A stretch of DNA of 64,000 bases, taken from Engelhardtia mirabilis (GTDB taxonomy: Bacteria > Planctomycetota > UBA1135 > GCA-002686595). A program made the position numbers and the translations under genes. Shown here piece after piece: positions 16,466 through 25,747 of the stretch (its first letter is position 1; every line of letters begins with the position of its first letter). The notes under the pieces are model-generated. The model searched no databases. It was not told the DNA's origin and saw only the letters and a list, made by a program, of their open reading frames with translations. The DNA is taken from assembly GCF_007748095.1 (NCBI RefSeq), contig NZ_CP036287.1, forward strand, positions 992,001 through 1,056,000. The letters run 5' to 3'.

Positions 16466-17419
16466 TCAGCCCTGGGCCTTGAGCTCCCGCACCGCCGCCG
16501 TGAGGGCCGGAACGATCTCGAAGGCATCGCCCACCAGGCCGTAATCCGCGATCTTGAAGATCGGGGCATCCGCGTCCTTGTTGATCGCGACGATCGTGCC
16601 CGAGGTCTTCATGCCCGCAAGGTGCTGGATGGCTCCGGAGATGCCGACGGCGATGTAGAGCTGCGGGGAGACGGTCTTGCCGGTCTGCCCGACCTGCTCG
16701 CCGTGGGGGCGCCAGCCGGCGTCGACGACGGCGCGGCTGGCTCCGACGGCCGCGTTGCCGAAGGCCGCCGCGAGTTCCTCGAGCATGGCGAAGTGTTCCG
16801 CCTCCTTGAGCCCGCGGCCGCCGGAGACGACCACCGGTGCCTCGGAGACATCCAGTTTGCCGCCGGCCTTGGCGGCGATGCCCTTGAGGACCGCCTTGAA
16901 GTCCGTGCTGGCGTCGGCCGCGATGACCTCGGCGGCGCCACCGCCCTCGAAGGGCGCGAAGGTGTTGCGGCGCAGGGTCGCGCACAGCACCGGACCGCTC
17001 GACTCCAGGGTCGCGATGACCTTGCCGGCGAGCCAGGGGCGGGTGACGCGTAGCGCGCCGCCCTCCGCCGTCAGGCCGGTGCAGTCGCTGAACAGCACGC
17101 TGTCGACCAGCGCCGCGACCCGCGGAGCGATGTCGCGCGCGGTGGAGGTGGCGCAGGCCAGGAAGGCCGCGGCCCCCTGCTCGCGGACGACCTTGGCCAC
17201 GTCAGCGGCAAGGGCGTCGCGGCTCGCGCCGGCGGCGTCGAGGGCGACGGCACGCGTTGCGCCGTGGCTCCCGAGGGTCGCGGCCACGGCCTGCGCTCCC
17301 TCACCTGCGAGGACGGCGGTGACATCCTCCGACACCGTGCGAGCGGCACCGAGGGCTTCGATGCTGGCGCGAGTGACGGCTCCAGCGGTGTGTTCGACGA
17401 AGACGACGATCTTGGACAT
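16466..17419 (-). CDS. etfA: Electron transfer flavoprotein alpha subunit
   Basis: Binds FAD and shuttles electrons from acyl-CoA and other dehydrogenases, as a heterodimer with EtfB. At 317 residues it has normal length. The C-terminal FAD domain is clear: SGGRGLKEAEHF, GASRAVVDAGWRPHGEQVGQTGK, and SPQLYIAVGISGAIQHLAGM followed by VAINKDADAPIF and DYGLVGD. The N-terminal half starts with KIVVFVEHT. It lies 21 nt downstream of etfB on the same strand, so the two are co-transcribed. No ETF:quinone oxidoreductase or acyl-CoA dehydrogenase is in the window. Confidence 0.97.
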   Translation of the reverse strand: MSKIVVFVEHTAGAVTRASIEALGAARTVSEDVTAVLAGEGAQAVAATLGSHGATRAVALDAAGASRDALAADVAKVVREQGAAAFLACATSTARDIAPRVAALVDSVLFSDCTGLTAEGGALRVTRPWLAGKVIATLESSGPVLCATLRRNTFAPFEGGGAAEVIAADASTDFKAVLKGIAAKAGGKLDVSEAPVVVSGGRGLKEAEHFAMLEELAAAFGNAAVGASRAVVDAGWRPHGEQVGQTGKTVSPQLYIAVGISGAIQHLAGMKTSGTIVAINKDADAPIFKIADYGLVGDAFEIVPALTAAVRELKAQG

Positions 17420-17440
17420 GGTTGGTTCCTCGCGCGCTCC

Positions 17441-18196
17441 TCAGATGACCTTGGCTTCGTTGCGCAGGGCGTCGATGAGCGCCGCAACCGCGTCCGTTCC
17501 CTCGCCGATGATGCGTCCCGCGGGGCGCGCCGGCGGCTCGGCCAGGGAGACCACCGAAGCTTGGTTGGCCGCCGGGTCGATGGCGATCTCTTCCAGGGGC
17601 TTCTTCTTGGCCGCCATGATTCCCTTCAGGCCGGCGTAGCGCGGCTCGGCCAGACCCTTCTGGCAGGTGATCACCGCGGGCAGGGCGAACTCGTATTCCT
17701 CGACCCCGGCGTCGCTCTCGCGCTTGGCCACACCCTTGCCGGCCTCGATCGAGAGCTCGATCACGTCGGTCACGCAGGCCCAGCCGAGCAGCGTCGCGAG
17801 CATCGGCCCCACGGCGGCGTTGTCGCGGTCGGTGGCCACACGCCCGGCGAGCACCAGCTCGGCGCCCTCGGCCGTAACCTGCGCCGCGAGCGCCTTGGCG
17901 GTCGACAGGCAGTCGCGGCTGGTCCAGTTCTCGTCGATCAGGATGACGCCCTTGTCGGCGCCCTTCGCGAGGCACTCGCGCAGCTCCTTGGAGCTGTCCT
18001 TGGGCCCGACGGTGAGCACGGTGACCTCGCCGCCTCCGAGCTTCTCCTTGACCTGCACGGCCTGCTCGACCGCGATCTCGTCGTAGAACGAGAGCATGTA
18101 CTGGAGGCCGTTGGCGTCGACGGACTTGCCGTCGGCGGCGATCGTGGGCTGCACTTCCGTGGTCGGAACGCGCTTCACGCAGGCGACGATCTTCAT
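17441..18196 (-). CDS. etfB: Electron transfer flavoprotein beta subunit
   Basis: Partner of EtfA, binding AMP. The 251-residue protein begins MKIVACVKRVPTTE, the family signature, with SFYDEIAVEQAVQVKEKL, the AMP-loop segment ATDRDNAAVGPMLATLLG, and LPAVITCQKGLAEPRYAGLKGIM toward the end. ATG at 18196 matches family length; the reading frame stays open further upstream, but that sequence is low-complexity. First gene of the etfB-etfA pair. The 169 bases upstream, back to the LptB gene stop, contain G-rich runs but no promoter I can name. Confidence 0.97.
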   Translation of the reverse strand: MKIVACVKRVPTTEVQPTIAADGKSVDANGLQYMLSFYDEIAVEQAVQVKEKLGGGEVTVLTVGPKDSSKELRECLAKGADKGVILIDENWTSRDCLSTAKALAAQVTAEGAELVLAGRVATDRDNAAVGPMLATLLGWACVTDVIELSIEAGKGVAKRESDAGVEEYEFALPAVITCQKGLAEPRYAGLKGIMAAKKKPLEEIAIDPAANQASVVSLAEPPARPAGRIIGEGTDAVAALIDALRNEAKVI

Positions 18197-18365
18197 GGAC
18201 CTGGTGGGGGTGGGGGGATCGTGGGGGAGGGGGTCGGCGCGCCCGGGATCGGGCCCAGGGGGCCCGCGGGTGGCGGCACGCCGGTGAAAAAGGCGAGGAA
18301 GGTTAGCCGCTCGCCGGCGATCGCTCAAGGCGCGGGCGGCCCGGCCGGCCACCTCTGGAGGGGTC

Positions 18366-19163
18366 CTACCGCGGGGCCTGGTCGCGCCCGCCGGATGCGC
18401 CTCCCAGGACCCCGACCTCGAAGCTGTGGCCCAGGTAGACCTGCTTGACGCGTTCGTCGGCCACCAGCTCGTCTGCGGTGCCCTCACGCAGGATCGCGCC
18501 CTGGTGGATGATGTAGGCCCGGTCGGTGCAGCTCAGGGTCTCGCGCACGTTGTGGTCGGTGATCAGCACCCCGATTCCACGCTCACGCAGCTGGCGCACG
18601 ATGCCCTGGATCTCCTCCACGGCGATCGGATCGACCCCGGCGAAGGGCTCGTCCAGGAGCAGCAACGCGGGATTGGTGGCCAGGGCCCGGCAGATCTCGA
18701 GCCGCCGCCGCTCGCCGCCGGAAAGGGTGTCCGCCATGGACCCCGCCAGGCGCTCCAGGTCCATCTCCTGCAGCAGCTCGTCCGCTCGCCGGCGCCGGTC
18801 GCGGCGCGACAGAGGTAGGGTCTCGAGCACGGCCAGCAGGTTGTCGCGCACCCCCAACCGGCGGAAGACGCTGGCCTCCTGGGGCAGGTAGCCCATTCCG
18901 AGGCGCGCTCGCTTGAACATCGGCCAGCGGGAGCACTCCCGCCCGCGCAGGAAGACCTCGCCCCCGTCCGGACGCACCAGACCCACCGTCATGCGGAAGC
19001 TGGTGGTCTTACCCGCGCCGTTGGGGCCCAGCAGGCCGACGATTTCGCCTGGCCCGACGTCGAAGGAGACGCCGTCGACGACCTTGCGGCCGCGATAGGA
19101 CTTCTCGAGGCCGCGGACCTCGAGCAGGCGACCGTCGGATTGGTTGTCTTGCGCGCCAGCCAT
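18366..19163 (-). CDS. lptB: LptB-type ABC transporter ATPase
   Basis: Cytoplasmic ATPase of about 265 residues resembling LptB, which powers lipopolysaccharide transport to the outer membrane. Walker A is GPNGAGKTT, the Q-loop segment is GYLPQEASVFRRL (typical of LptB rather than LivF/LivG), the signature is LSGGERRRLEICRAL, Walker B is LLLLDEPFAGVDP, and the H-loop is ITDHNVRETL. The C-terminus YLGHSFEV also fits. No lptA, lptC, lptF or lptG lies nearby, so the partner is elsewhere. ATG at 19163 was preferred over one 54 nt upstream. Family certain, LptB assignment likely. Confidence 0.9.
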   Translation of the reverse strand: MAGAQDNQSDGRLLEVRGLEKSYRGRKVVDGVSFDVGPGEIVGLLGPNGAGKTTSFRMTVGLVRPDGGEVFLRGRECSRWPMFKRARLGMGYLPQEASVFRRLGVRDNLLAVLETLPLSRRDRRRRADELLQEMDLERLAGSMADTLSGGERRRLEICRALATNPALLLLDEPFAGVDPIAVEEIQGIVRQLRERGIGVLITDHNVRETLSCTDRAYIIHQGAILREGTADELVADERVKQVYLGHSFEVGVLGGASGGRDQAPR

Positions 19164-20259
19164 CAAGCCGGAGTCTAGCCCCCATCCATCGCCGGAACCC
19201 ACGCCCAGCAGGTCCAATCGGCGGCCCTTGGGCCCGTTTCATCCCCTGGCGGCATCTTGCGGCCGAGCTCCCCCTAGGCGTCGGGTTGAAGCGTCGTGAG
19301 CGGTGCGAGCCATGGACCCGTCGTCGCCGCGGCACGGGATGCACGCACGGGGCGCACGTTTCCGGGAGACAGTGTGCCGGGCCTCGCGTACCACTCCCCG
19401 ACCTGGTCGGGGCCCCGACCGATGGGGGCTGGCGCGTCGGCGGCGACGACCGCTGCCGCCGACTCCCGGACGGATCGGGGCACAGAGCGTCGGACCGAGC
19501 GATCGGGCTCCGCGATCGGGCTCGGTCGGACGGCGAGCCGTCGCGGCGGACGCCACCCGACCGCCGCCCCCCGGGCGTCGACGCGAGAACCATAGGCTCG
19601 CCGCGCGTCAACCGGATTCGGGCCGACGGCAACTCGTTCCACCTCCCCAAGCCCTCGAGGGCGTCCACGGCCATCCAGGCGCACCGCCCCAGGCTCAGGA
19701 TCGGGAGAGCCCCCCTTGGCAAGTCCGATCGGCACGAAAAATGACTGTGGAAAACTCGGGGAGAAGTCGCGCGCGGGGGTTTGCGGACTCCCGTGTCCCG
19801 ATTGCCGCGCCCTCAGGTCGCCTGCCACTCGGGCCGCGAAGCCCACCCATGGGGCACCCCAGCGACCCCTAAGCTGTGATCGGGAACGGTCTTTGAGCTC
19901 CTCGACGGCAGTTGAGGAAGTCTTCGCGCCGTCTTGTCAAGGCCGCTTGATGGTTCCTTGAAGTCCCGATGCACGGAGGTGCAACTGTTGAGAACTCCGC
20001 CAGGACGGCGCTCGGGCCTCGACCTGGGGATGCCGGAAGAGGCCCCACCGAGGCTCCTCCGAACCCCGCCCACGAGCTGGAGATGAGCATTTCTTGGCCA
20101 TCGGGGTGCAACCGATCGGGTCGCGGGGGAGTCCCCGGGGTGGGCGGGGGACCGCGGTGGTTAATGGGGCCCCTCGCCAAAGCGGATGGCGCCGGTCGGC
20201 GGGTTGGAGATATTCGACTTAGGCCTCGCGCCGGGGAGGCCGGCGGAGAAAGAGCGGCG
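19164..20259. other. Gene-free interval of about 1.1 kb
   Basis: Between the LptB gene and the sigma fusion gene I find no convincing coding sequence on either strand. The open frames present are Arg/Pro/Gly-rich shadows without recognisable motifs. Around 19735-19760 there is a short A-rich patch, and around 19870-19985 base composition is visibly lower in GC, ending in a small dyad TGCAC-GGAG-GTGCA at 19970-19983. It may hold divergent promoters or an unrecognised RNA, but I see no cloverleaf, riboswitch or terminator. Confidence 0.6.
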
Positions 20260-22650
20260 ATGGCTACCACACCGATCTACGACCAGCGCGCCGGGCGGCC
20301 CCGGAAGGCCCCCCCGCAGGGACCTCCGGAGGTCGCTCAAGACGATTGGTCGGATCCCGCCCTGTCACGCCTTGCACGGGGGGTACTCGGTGGCGATACG
20401 GCGGAGGACGACTTGGCCCAGGAGGCCTGGTTGATCGCCCGCCGGCGCGGGATACCCGGGAGAGCCTTCCGATCGGGCGTGATCCGACGTCTCGCGTCCC
20501 GTTGGCGTCGATCCGAGCAGCGCCGCGCGCGCCGCGAAGCGCGGGCCGCGACGCCACTGGGGTGGCTCGAGCCGAGCGCACCCCTCGAGCAAGACGAGCT
20601 GGCAGCGATCCTCGCCAGTGCCCTCGACGGCTTGGAGCCCGACCAAGCTCTCGCCGTGCGGCTGCGATTCCTCGAGCAGCTCGACGTGACCGCCATCGCC
20701 GCGCGAACCGGCGTGCGCGAGGACACCGTTCGTTGGCGCATTCGCCGTGGGCTCGAGCGCCTGCGCGACGTGCTCGAGCGTCGACACGGTGGCTGGTACC
20801 GCCTGGCCCTGGCGATGCTCGCGGGCGTGGCGCTTCCGCGCCCCGAACGCGTGGCAGCACCCCAGGCCCTCTTGGCCGGGACCACCGGAGCAACGCTCAA
20901 GGTGACTGGTGGCGTGGCCGTGCTCTGCCTGTTGCTCGTGGGCCTGGTGGCGACGATCGTGCTGCGGGATCCCAGTGCGCCCGGCGACAGTGCGGTTCCC
21001 GCGGCGGCTCTGCCGTCGATGGCGGAACCGAACAGCACCCAGCTCGCGGCGGTGGAGGTTCCCGCCCAGGCTCCCGACGACGGGCCGGACGAGACGCTGG
21101 TCATCGAAGAGCTGGTCGGCGTCCCGCCCCCTCCCGTCGCCTCGGCCGCGTTGGTGACCCTGCCTGGCATCGCTCCGGCTCGGCTGCACGGAACGGTCCA
21201 CGGTCCGGGCGGGCCGGTCGCGGACGCGCTCGTCGTCGCGCGCATGCGGACCCGCTTCGTTGGCGCGCAATCGGAGCTCGAGCTGGGCTCGATCAGCACC
21301 GACGCCCAGGGGCGCTTCGACCTCGGCCTTGCGATCGGGGGCGCGGGGCCGGTGAACCTCACGGTGGCCGCTCTCGGACACCTGACGCAGACCCTGTCCT
21401 GCCCACTCAGCCTGGCCGATCCGGACCCCGACGGCCTCGAGGTGGTGATGACCCACGGTTCGTCGATCAGCGGCGTGCTCGTCCATCCTTCGGGCGAGCC
21501 CATGTCCGGTGTGCGCGTCGCGGCGGCGGCCGAGCGGATGGAGGGCGATGTGGTCTCCATGACCACCTGGGCCGCGAACTACGCCGATTCGATTCGTGCC
21601 AACCTCACGTCGGGAGCATTGGAGCAGTGGACGGTCACCGATGAGTTCGGATACTTCGAGCTGCGCGGCCTGTCCGAGCGCTCGTGGTTCATTCAGTCGC
21701 GCGACCCGCGCTGGCGGCTGACCACGGCCCAGTCGGTCGCCGCGGGGACCCGAGACCTCGTCCTCGAAACCGAGCGCCGCCACATCATGTGCCTGTTCGG
21801 ATCCCTCGCGCCCATCGGGTCGGAGCTCGCCACGACCATCGCACCGATCGAGGTCGTGTTCGGCTCGGGGAGGCGTGCGACCTACGACGTCGCCGACCGC
21901 TTGTCGGCGACCGAGCATCCGTTGCTGCGCTCCTTCGGTCAGTACATCGACGTCGATCTGGGTGATCCCGAGTTCGAAGACGTGCGAAACTCCGGTTCGG
22001 TCCGCACCATCCGAGCCGCAGGGATGGGCTGGGCCGAGGCAACCGTGGGCGGGCGGTGGGACGGGATCTGGAAGGGCCACTCCTGGATCGACGGGTCGCC
22101 CCTGGTGCCGGTCGATTGGGGTGCTCGCAAGGCCGACGACAAGCTGACGTCCGCGGTGCAGATCCGGATCGTCGACGATATCGGTCGGCCCGTGGAGGAT
22201 GAGGTGCTGCTGCTCGTTTCCACCGGGTTCGGTGACAAGCCGAGCTTCTCGAAGGAGAAGGTCAGCTCGGGTTACCTCACCCTCACTCTGCGCCCCGGGC
22301 TGCGGCAGCTCATGATCCACGAATGGAGCGTGCGCGGAGGTTGGCCGCTCAGTGCTTCCGTCCGTTGGATCGAGTCCGAGGATCCCGACCCGCCGCCATT
22401 CGTGCTCGGGCGTCCTGCGAGCTTGGAGATCGATCGACCCGCGGACGCCACCGGCGAGTGGTGGCTCGAACTGCTGGCACCAGGCGCCGACGGCACACCC
22501 GCGTTGGTCGTCCGTCACGTGGTCACCGCGCGCCGGGCCGTGGTTCCCTTCCTGCCACACGGCGACTGGACCATTCGTCGCGGGGGTGGCAAGGTCGCCG
22601 TCGAGGAGCGCGTCGCGATCCTGCCCGCGCAGCGGGCCAAGGTCGAGTAG
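20260..22650 (+). CDS. Sigma-70-like domain fused to a transmembrane segment and extracytoplasmic carboxypeptidase-regulatory-like repeats
   Basis: A 796-residue composite. Residues ~35-95 resemble sigma region 2 (AEDDLAQEAWLIARRR, then a very Arg-rich stretch); residues ~112-172 are a good region 4 (LDGLEPDQALAVRLRFLEQ; DVTAIAARTGVREDTVRWR). One strong membrane helix follows at ~214-235 (LKVTGGVAVLCLLLVGLVATIVL). The remaining ~560 residues lie outside and contain CarboxypepD_reg-like beta modules (RLHGTVHGPGGPVADALV; STDAQGRFDLGL; SISGVLVHPSGEPMSGVRV). This suggests a membrane-tethered sigma factor or DNA-binding sensor. The ATG at 20260 has GGAG 11 nt upstream; the frame continues to 19969 but without coding character. 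The next gene, 41 nt downstream, is a TM-anchored relative of the outer region. Confidence 0.82.
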   Translation: MATTPIYDQRAGRPRKAPPQGPPEVAQDDWSDPALSRLARGVLGGDTAEDDLAQEAWLIARRRGIPGRAFRSGVIRRLASRWRRSEQRRARREARAATPLGWLEPSAPLEQDELAAILASALDGLEPDQALAVRLRFLEQLDVTAIAARTGVREDTVRWRIRRGLERLRDVLERRHGGWYRLALAMLAGVALPRPERVAAPQALLAGTTGATLKVTGGVAVLCLLLVGLVATIVLRDPSAPGDSAVPAAALPSMAEPNSTQLAAVEVPAQAPDDGPDETLVIEELVGVPPPPVASAALVTLPGIAPARLHGTVHGPGGPVADALVVARMRTRFVGAQSELELGSISTDAQGRFDLGLAIGGAGPVNLTVAALGHLTQTLSCPLSLADPDPDGLEVVMTHGSSISGVLVHPSGEPMSGVRVAAAAERMEGDVVSMTTWAANYADSIRANLTSGALEQWTVTDEFGYFELRGLSERSWFIQSRDPRWRLTTAQSVAAGTRDLVLETERRHIMCLFGSLAPIGSELATTIAPIEVVFGSGRRATYDVADRLSATEHPLLRSFGQYIDVDLGDPEFEDVRNSGSVRTIRAAGMGWAEATVGGRWDGIWKGHSWIDGSPLVPVDWGARKADDKLTSAVQIRIVDDIGRPVEDEVLLLVSTGFGDKPSFSKEKVSSGYLTLTLRPGLRQLMIHEWSVRGGWPLSASVRWIESEDPDPPPFVLGRPASLEIDRPADATGEWWLELLAPGADGTPALVVRHVVTARRAVVPFLPHGDWTIRRGGGKVAVEERVAILPAQRAKVE

Positions 22651-22691
22651 CTTCGTCCTGCTCGACGCGAAGCACCCGTAGAGGACCCATC

Positions 22692-24527
22692 GTGCCTGGC
22701 ACCGAAAAGCAACTTGCCTCGATCGCCGTACTCATTGCCGCGGCAGTGGCAGTCTTTCTGTTTACCCGTTCGAACGACGGGACGAGCGCCGACTCCGCCC
22801 TCGCTGGAGAGCAGCCACCGACTCCGAGCAGGGATCCCGTCACGACGCTGACCGAGGTACGCGAGCGCACGCAGCGGACGACGGCGGGCAATACGGAAGC
22901 CGCGCGAGACACCGACGGATCGTCCGCCGTCCCGGACGACTCCGTCTTGGAGCTCGCGCCGATCCTGCCACCGACGATCTCCGGAGTGGTGATCCACCAG
23001 GGCGAGTTGATCGAGGAGGCCGTGGTCGAGCTCGTGGACGTCTCCGCCGACGACGATGTGGCCAGGGTGGCCCTCGAAGCCCTCGGCAATACCGACGTGC
23101 CCTTCACCGACAATCGCATCGCGGTCACCGATGTCGACGGCCACTTCGACTTGGGGGCGGCGCCGCCCTGGACTCCTGCCCACCGCCCGGCCCTGGCGGT
23201 GCGCGCCGCGGGCTTCGTGTCGCTTCAGGAGTCGATCGACGGTCTCGTCGCGCGGAACGGGGAAATCGAGATGCCCCGCGGAGAGGAGTTGACCGGGACG
23301 CTCTTGGACCCGCGCGGCGTGCCGATCACCGATGTCCTGGTCGCGGTCGACCAGCGCCTCTCCGCGCGGGGGCGAGGTTACTCCTCCATCTCAATGGCCG
23401 CCTTGCATTGGCAATTGAGCGGGCGCGGTTGGGTTCCCAGCGCCCTGGTCGCCGCCCGAACCGACCACAGTGGGCGATTCACCGTCGGTGGTCTCGACCC
23501 AGGAGATCCGCCGCTGGCCTTTCCCGTCGATCCTCTCCACATGGCGACGAGCTGGATCGAGCGAGCGGACGAGGAAGGCGGGTTGATCGTGGGGACCAGG
23601 GATCGCGATCCGATGGTCCTGATTCACGTTCAGTCGCGACCCGACGGTAGTGCGCCGCACTTGCAGGTGCGCTCGGTCGAGCTGATCGGCACGGACGAGG
23701 ACGGAGAGGCCGTGCGGCGACGCGTCACCCGCTCCGATCCACAGGGCGGCTTCGAATCGCGTTTGGGCTGGCTCGACCTGCCGATCGACTCGGGGCGACT
23801 GGAGTACGACCTGCGGCGAGAGCGCCTGCGACCCACCGGACTGTCCGTCGAGTACTCGGTGGACGGCACGCCCTGGATGGAGGCCACTGTCGCACTTGCG
23901 GACCGGATCGGCCTCGATGCTGGCGGTCGATTCCAGGCGCTCGAGTTCGCGCCGCTACCCTGCCCTGCACCGGACGAGGACTTGGTCACGGTGGAGATCT
24001 CCCTCGGCGCCGGTCCTGACGGGGGACCCTTCGACGGCGTCCCCTCGATGCGGGCCTACCACGCCGACGGGGCGGTCGAGCTGGCGGCGCGGCGCGTTGG
24101 CGTCGGCATCTGGGTGGTGGACCTGCGGCGCGGGCCGACCCAGTTGGAGGTCTTCATCGGCGGCGCGCCGGAGGCCTGGCCAGCCGCGCGGACCCAAGTG
24201 GCGCCGGGGCTCGACCCCGAGCCGGTGCGACTGATGTTGAACGTCCCCACGAAGCTGATCGTCGAACGCCCCGAGCAAGTCCGTGGCTCCTGGACCTGCG
24301 AACTGCTCCGATCGGACGAGGGCGCGCCGCCGGAGGCCCTGCGCCGGGCGACGACCACCTCGCGATCCGTCGTCTTCCCGGCCCTCCCCGTCGGGCCCTA
24401 CAGGATTCGTTGGCTGGAGCGCGGGCGGCTGACCGGCGAGTTGGAAGTGGTCCTCGGGGTCGCGCCCACGGTCGCGACCGTGCCGATCATTCGGGAGCCT
24501 GCATTCGCCCCACGAGCCACCGACTGA
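22692..24527 (+). CDS. Membrane-anchored protein with carboxypeptidase-regulatory-like domains
   Basis: A 611-residue protein with a short cytosolic start (VPGTEKQ), one N-terminal membrane helix (LASIAVLIAAAVAVFLF) and a long outside region. Beta modules of the CarboxypepD_reg type recur (ISGVVIHQGELIEEAVVELVD; AVTDVDGHFDLGAA; LTGTLLDPRGVPITDVLV; TDHSGRFTVGGL). The architecture equals the upstream fusion without its sigma part, and the two end similarly (a strand rich in R-x-V-V-F-P, then WxIRRG or YRIRWLERG). The 41-nt gap suggests one operon. GTG start with AGAGGA 7 nt upstream; the start codon lies within GTGCCTGGCACC, a self-complementary sequence also found in the palindrome at 37.4 kb. 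Its 3' end overlaps the convergent SDR gene by 41 bp. Function unknown. Confidence 0.8.
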   Translation: MPGTEKQLASIAVLIAAAVAVFLFTRSNDGTSADSALAGEQPPTPSRDPVTTLTEVRERTQRTTAGNTEAARDTDGSSAVPDDSVLELAPILPPTISGVVIHQGELIEEAVVELVDVSADDDVARVALEALGNTDVPFTDNRIAVTDVDGHFDLGAAPPWTPAHRPALAVRAAGFVSLQESIDGLVARNGEIEMPRGEELTGTLLDPRGVPITDVLVAVDQRLSARGRGYSSISMAALHWQLSGRGWVPSALVAARTDHSGRFTVGGLDPGDPPLAFPVDPLHMATSWIERADEEGGLIVGTRDRDPMVLIHVQSRPDGSAPHLQVRSVELIGTDEDGEAVRRRVTRSDPQGGFESRLGWLDLPIDSGRLEYDLRRERLRPTGLSVEYSVDGTPWMEATVALADRIGLDAGGRFQALEFAPLPCPAPDEDLVTVEISLGAGPDGGPFDGVPSMRAYHADGAVELAARRVGVGIWVVDLRRGPTQLEVFIGGAPEAWPAARTQVAPGLDPEPVRLMLNVPTKLIVERPEQVRGSWTCELLRSDEGAPPEALRRATTTSRSVVFPALPVGPYRIRWLERGRLTGELEVVLGVAPTVATVPIIREPAFAPRATD

Positions 24528-25266
24528 GCACCCGCGGTGCGATCTGAGCGCCGATGGAGCCCAGCCAATTGGACAGTCCGGTGACCACTACCGTGCGTCC
24601 GCGCCGGAAGCCACGGTAGCCGATGCGCGCAACCTTCCGCGCGTCCATCGCCGTCAGGTCGAACAGTTTCAGGTCGGTCATGCCGGCGACATCAGCGAAC
24701 TCGGTGCGCGTCGCTCCCGGGCAGACACAGCAGGCGGTGACGCCGCTGCTGTCGAGTTCCACAGCCAGGCCTTCCGTGAACGAAAGCACGAAGGCCTTGG
24801 TCGCGTAGTAGACCGACATGTAGGGCCCAGCTTGGAAGGCCGCGGTCGAGGCGATGTTGACCACGCCGCCACGGCCGCGCGCGACCATCGCGGGGAGCAG
24901 GGCGCGAGTCAGGGCCACGAGCTCGGTCACGTTCAGGTCGATCATCGCCCGCAGGAGCTCCGGCTCCTGCCCGGTGAAGCGTCCGCGCGCACCGAAGCCG
25001 GCGTTGTTGACCAGCACGTCGACCTCGAGCCCACGGGCGGCCAGCTCGGCGACGAGCGCTTCCGCGGCCCGGGGTCGGCCCAGGTCGAAGGGGATCACGT
25101 GGACCTGCACGCCGTGTCCCGCGCGCAGATCCTGCGCCAGGGCCTCCAAGCGCTCCCCTCTCCGCGCCACCAGGACCAGGTCCGACCCATCGGCGGCGAA
25201 GAGGCGGGCCAAGTGGGTCCCGATACCGGCCGAAGCCCCGGTCACCAATGCGAGTTCGCGATCCAT
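24487..25266 (-). CDS. Short-chain dehydrogenase/reductase
   Basis: NAD(P)-dependent oxidoreductase of 259 residues, classical SDR length. The nucleotide-binding motif is TGASAGIG (residues 9-16) followed by LVLVARRGERL, where the Arg pair suggests NADPH preference; NNAG lies near residue 88, the catalytic Ser in NIASTAAFQ, and the Tyr-Lys pair in YYATKAF. The C-terminal region (TVVVTGLSNWLGSIG) resembles the DltE/YqjQ-type branch. Start is ATG 25266; a GTG two codons earlier is possible. It converges on the preceding membrane protein with a 41-bp overlap. Substrate unknown. The 481 bases upstream to the divergent sigma gene contain no recognisable feature. Confidence 0.92.
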   Translation of the reverse strand: MDRELALVTGASAGIGTHLARLFAADGSDLVLVARRGERLEALAQDLRAGHGVQVHVIPFDLGRPRAAEALVAELAARGLEVDVLVNNAGFGARGRFTGQEPELLRAMIDLNVTELVALTRALLPAMVARGRGGVVNIASTAAFQAGPYMSVYYATKAFVLSFTEGLAVELDSSGVTACCVCPGATRTEFADVAGMTDLKLFDLTAMDARKVARIGYRGFRRGRTVVVTGLSNWLGSIGAQIAPRVLSRWLVGRMQAPE

Positions 25267-25747
25267 GGGCACAACTTAGGACTGCCGGGTCGGGGTTTCC
25301 GCTCCGGTCGCGGGACCGTTGCGAGACGGGTCGCCCGTTGCCCACCGGCATCGAGTGGGCGCGAGGGTCCACGACCGGCATGTCCCACTGAAACTCGGGG
25401 GCGGACCTCCACTCGGCGGCAACGCCTGCCGGTACGAATCGTCGTCCGTGGCGAGGGGAGACGGTCCTGCCAGTGCGCGTCTCCCGCTACGGCGCCTGCG
25501 AGCCCCTTGCCCGCACTGGCCGCGGGCCGAGGTGATCCAGGGGGGCCCATCGATCTCCAGCACCGCGACCAGCATGCCCACTGGGCAGCCTCTCCCGCGG
25601 CGTGGCAACGAGTGTGAGGCGTCCGGTCCCCGATGGGGCGTCAAGCCGCGTGAGCGGCGGAGGGCTCCGCCCTGCCCCGCCAGCGAGCGAGTTGACCGCA
25701 CTGGCAGCCGATCCCCACCCCTGACGGGAGCTAGGATCTTGCGAACC

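Noticed and set aside
19746..19754. TGTGGAAAA as a DnaA box and possible origin
   Set aside because: It is one mismatch from the consensus, a single copy, with no dnaA, gyrB or cluster nearby.
19303..19872. Candidate gene of 189 codons in the gene-free kilobase
   Set aside because: Pro/Arg-rich composition, equal-length frames in other phases, no motif or ribosome-binding site.
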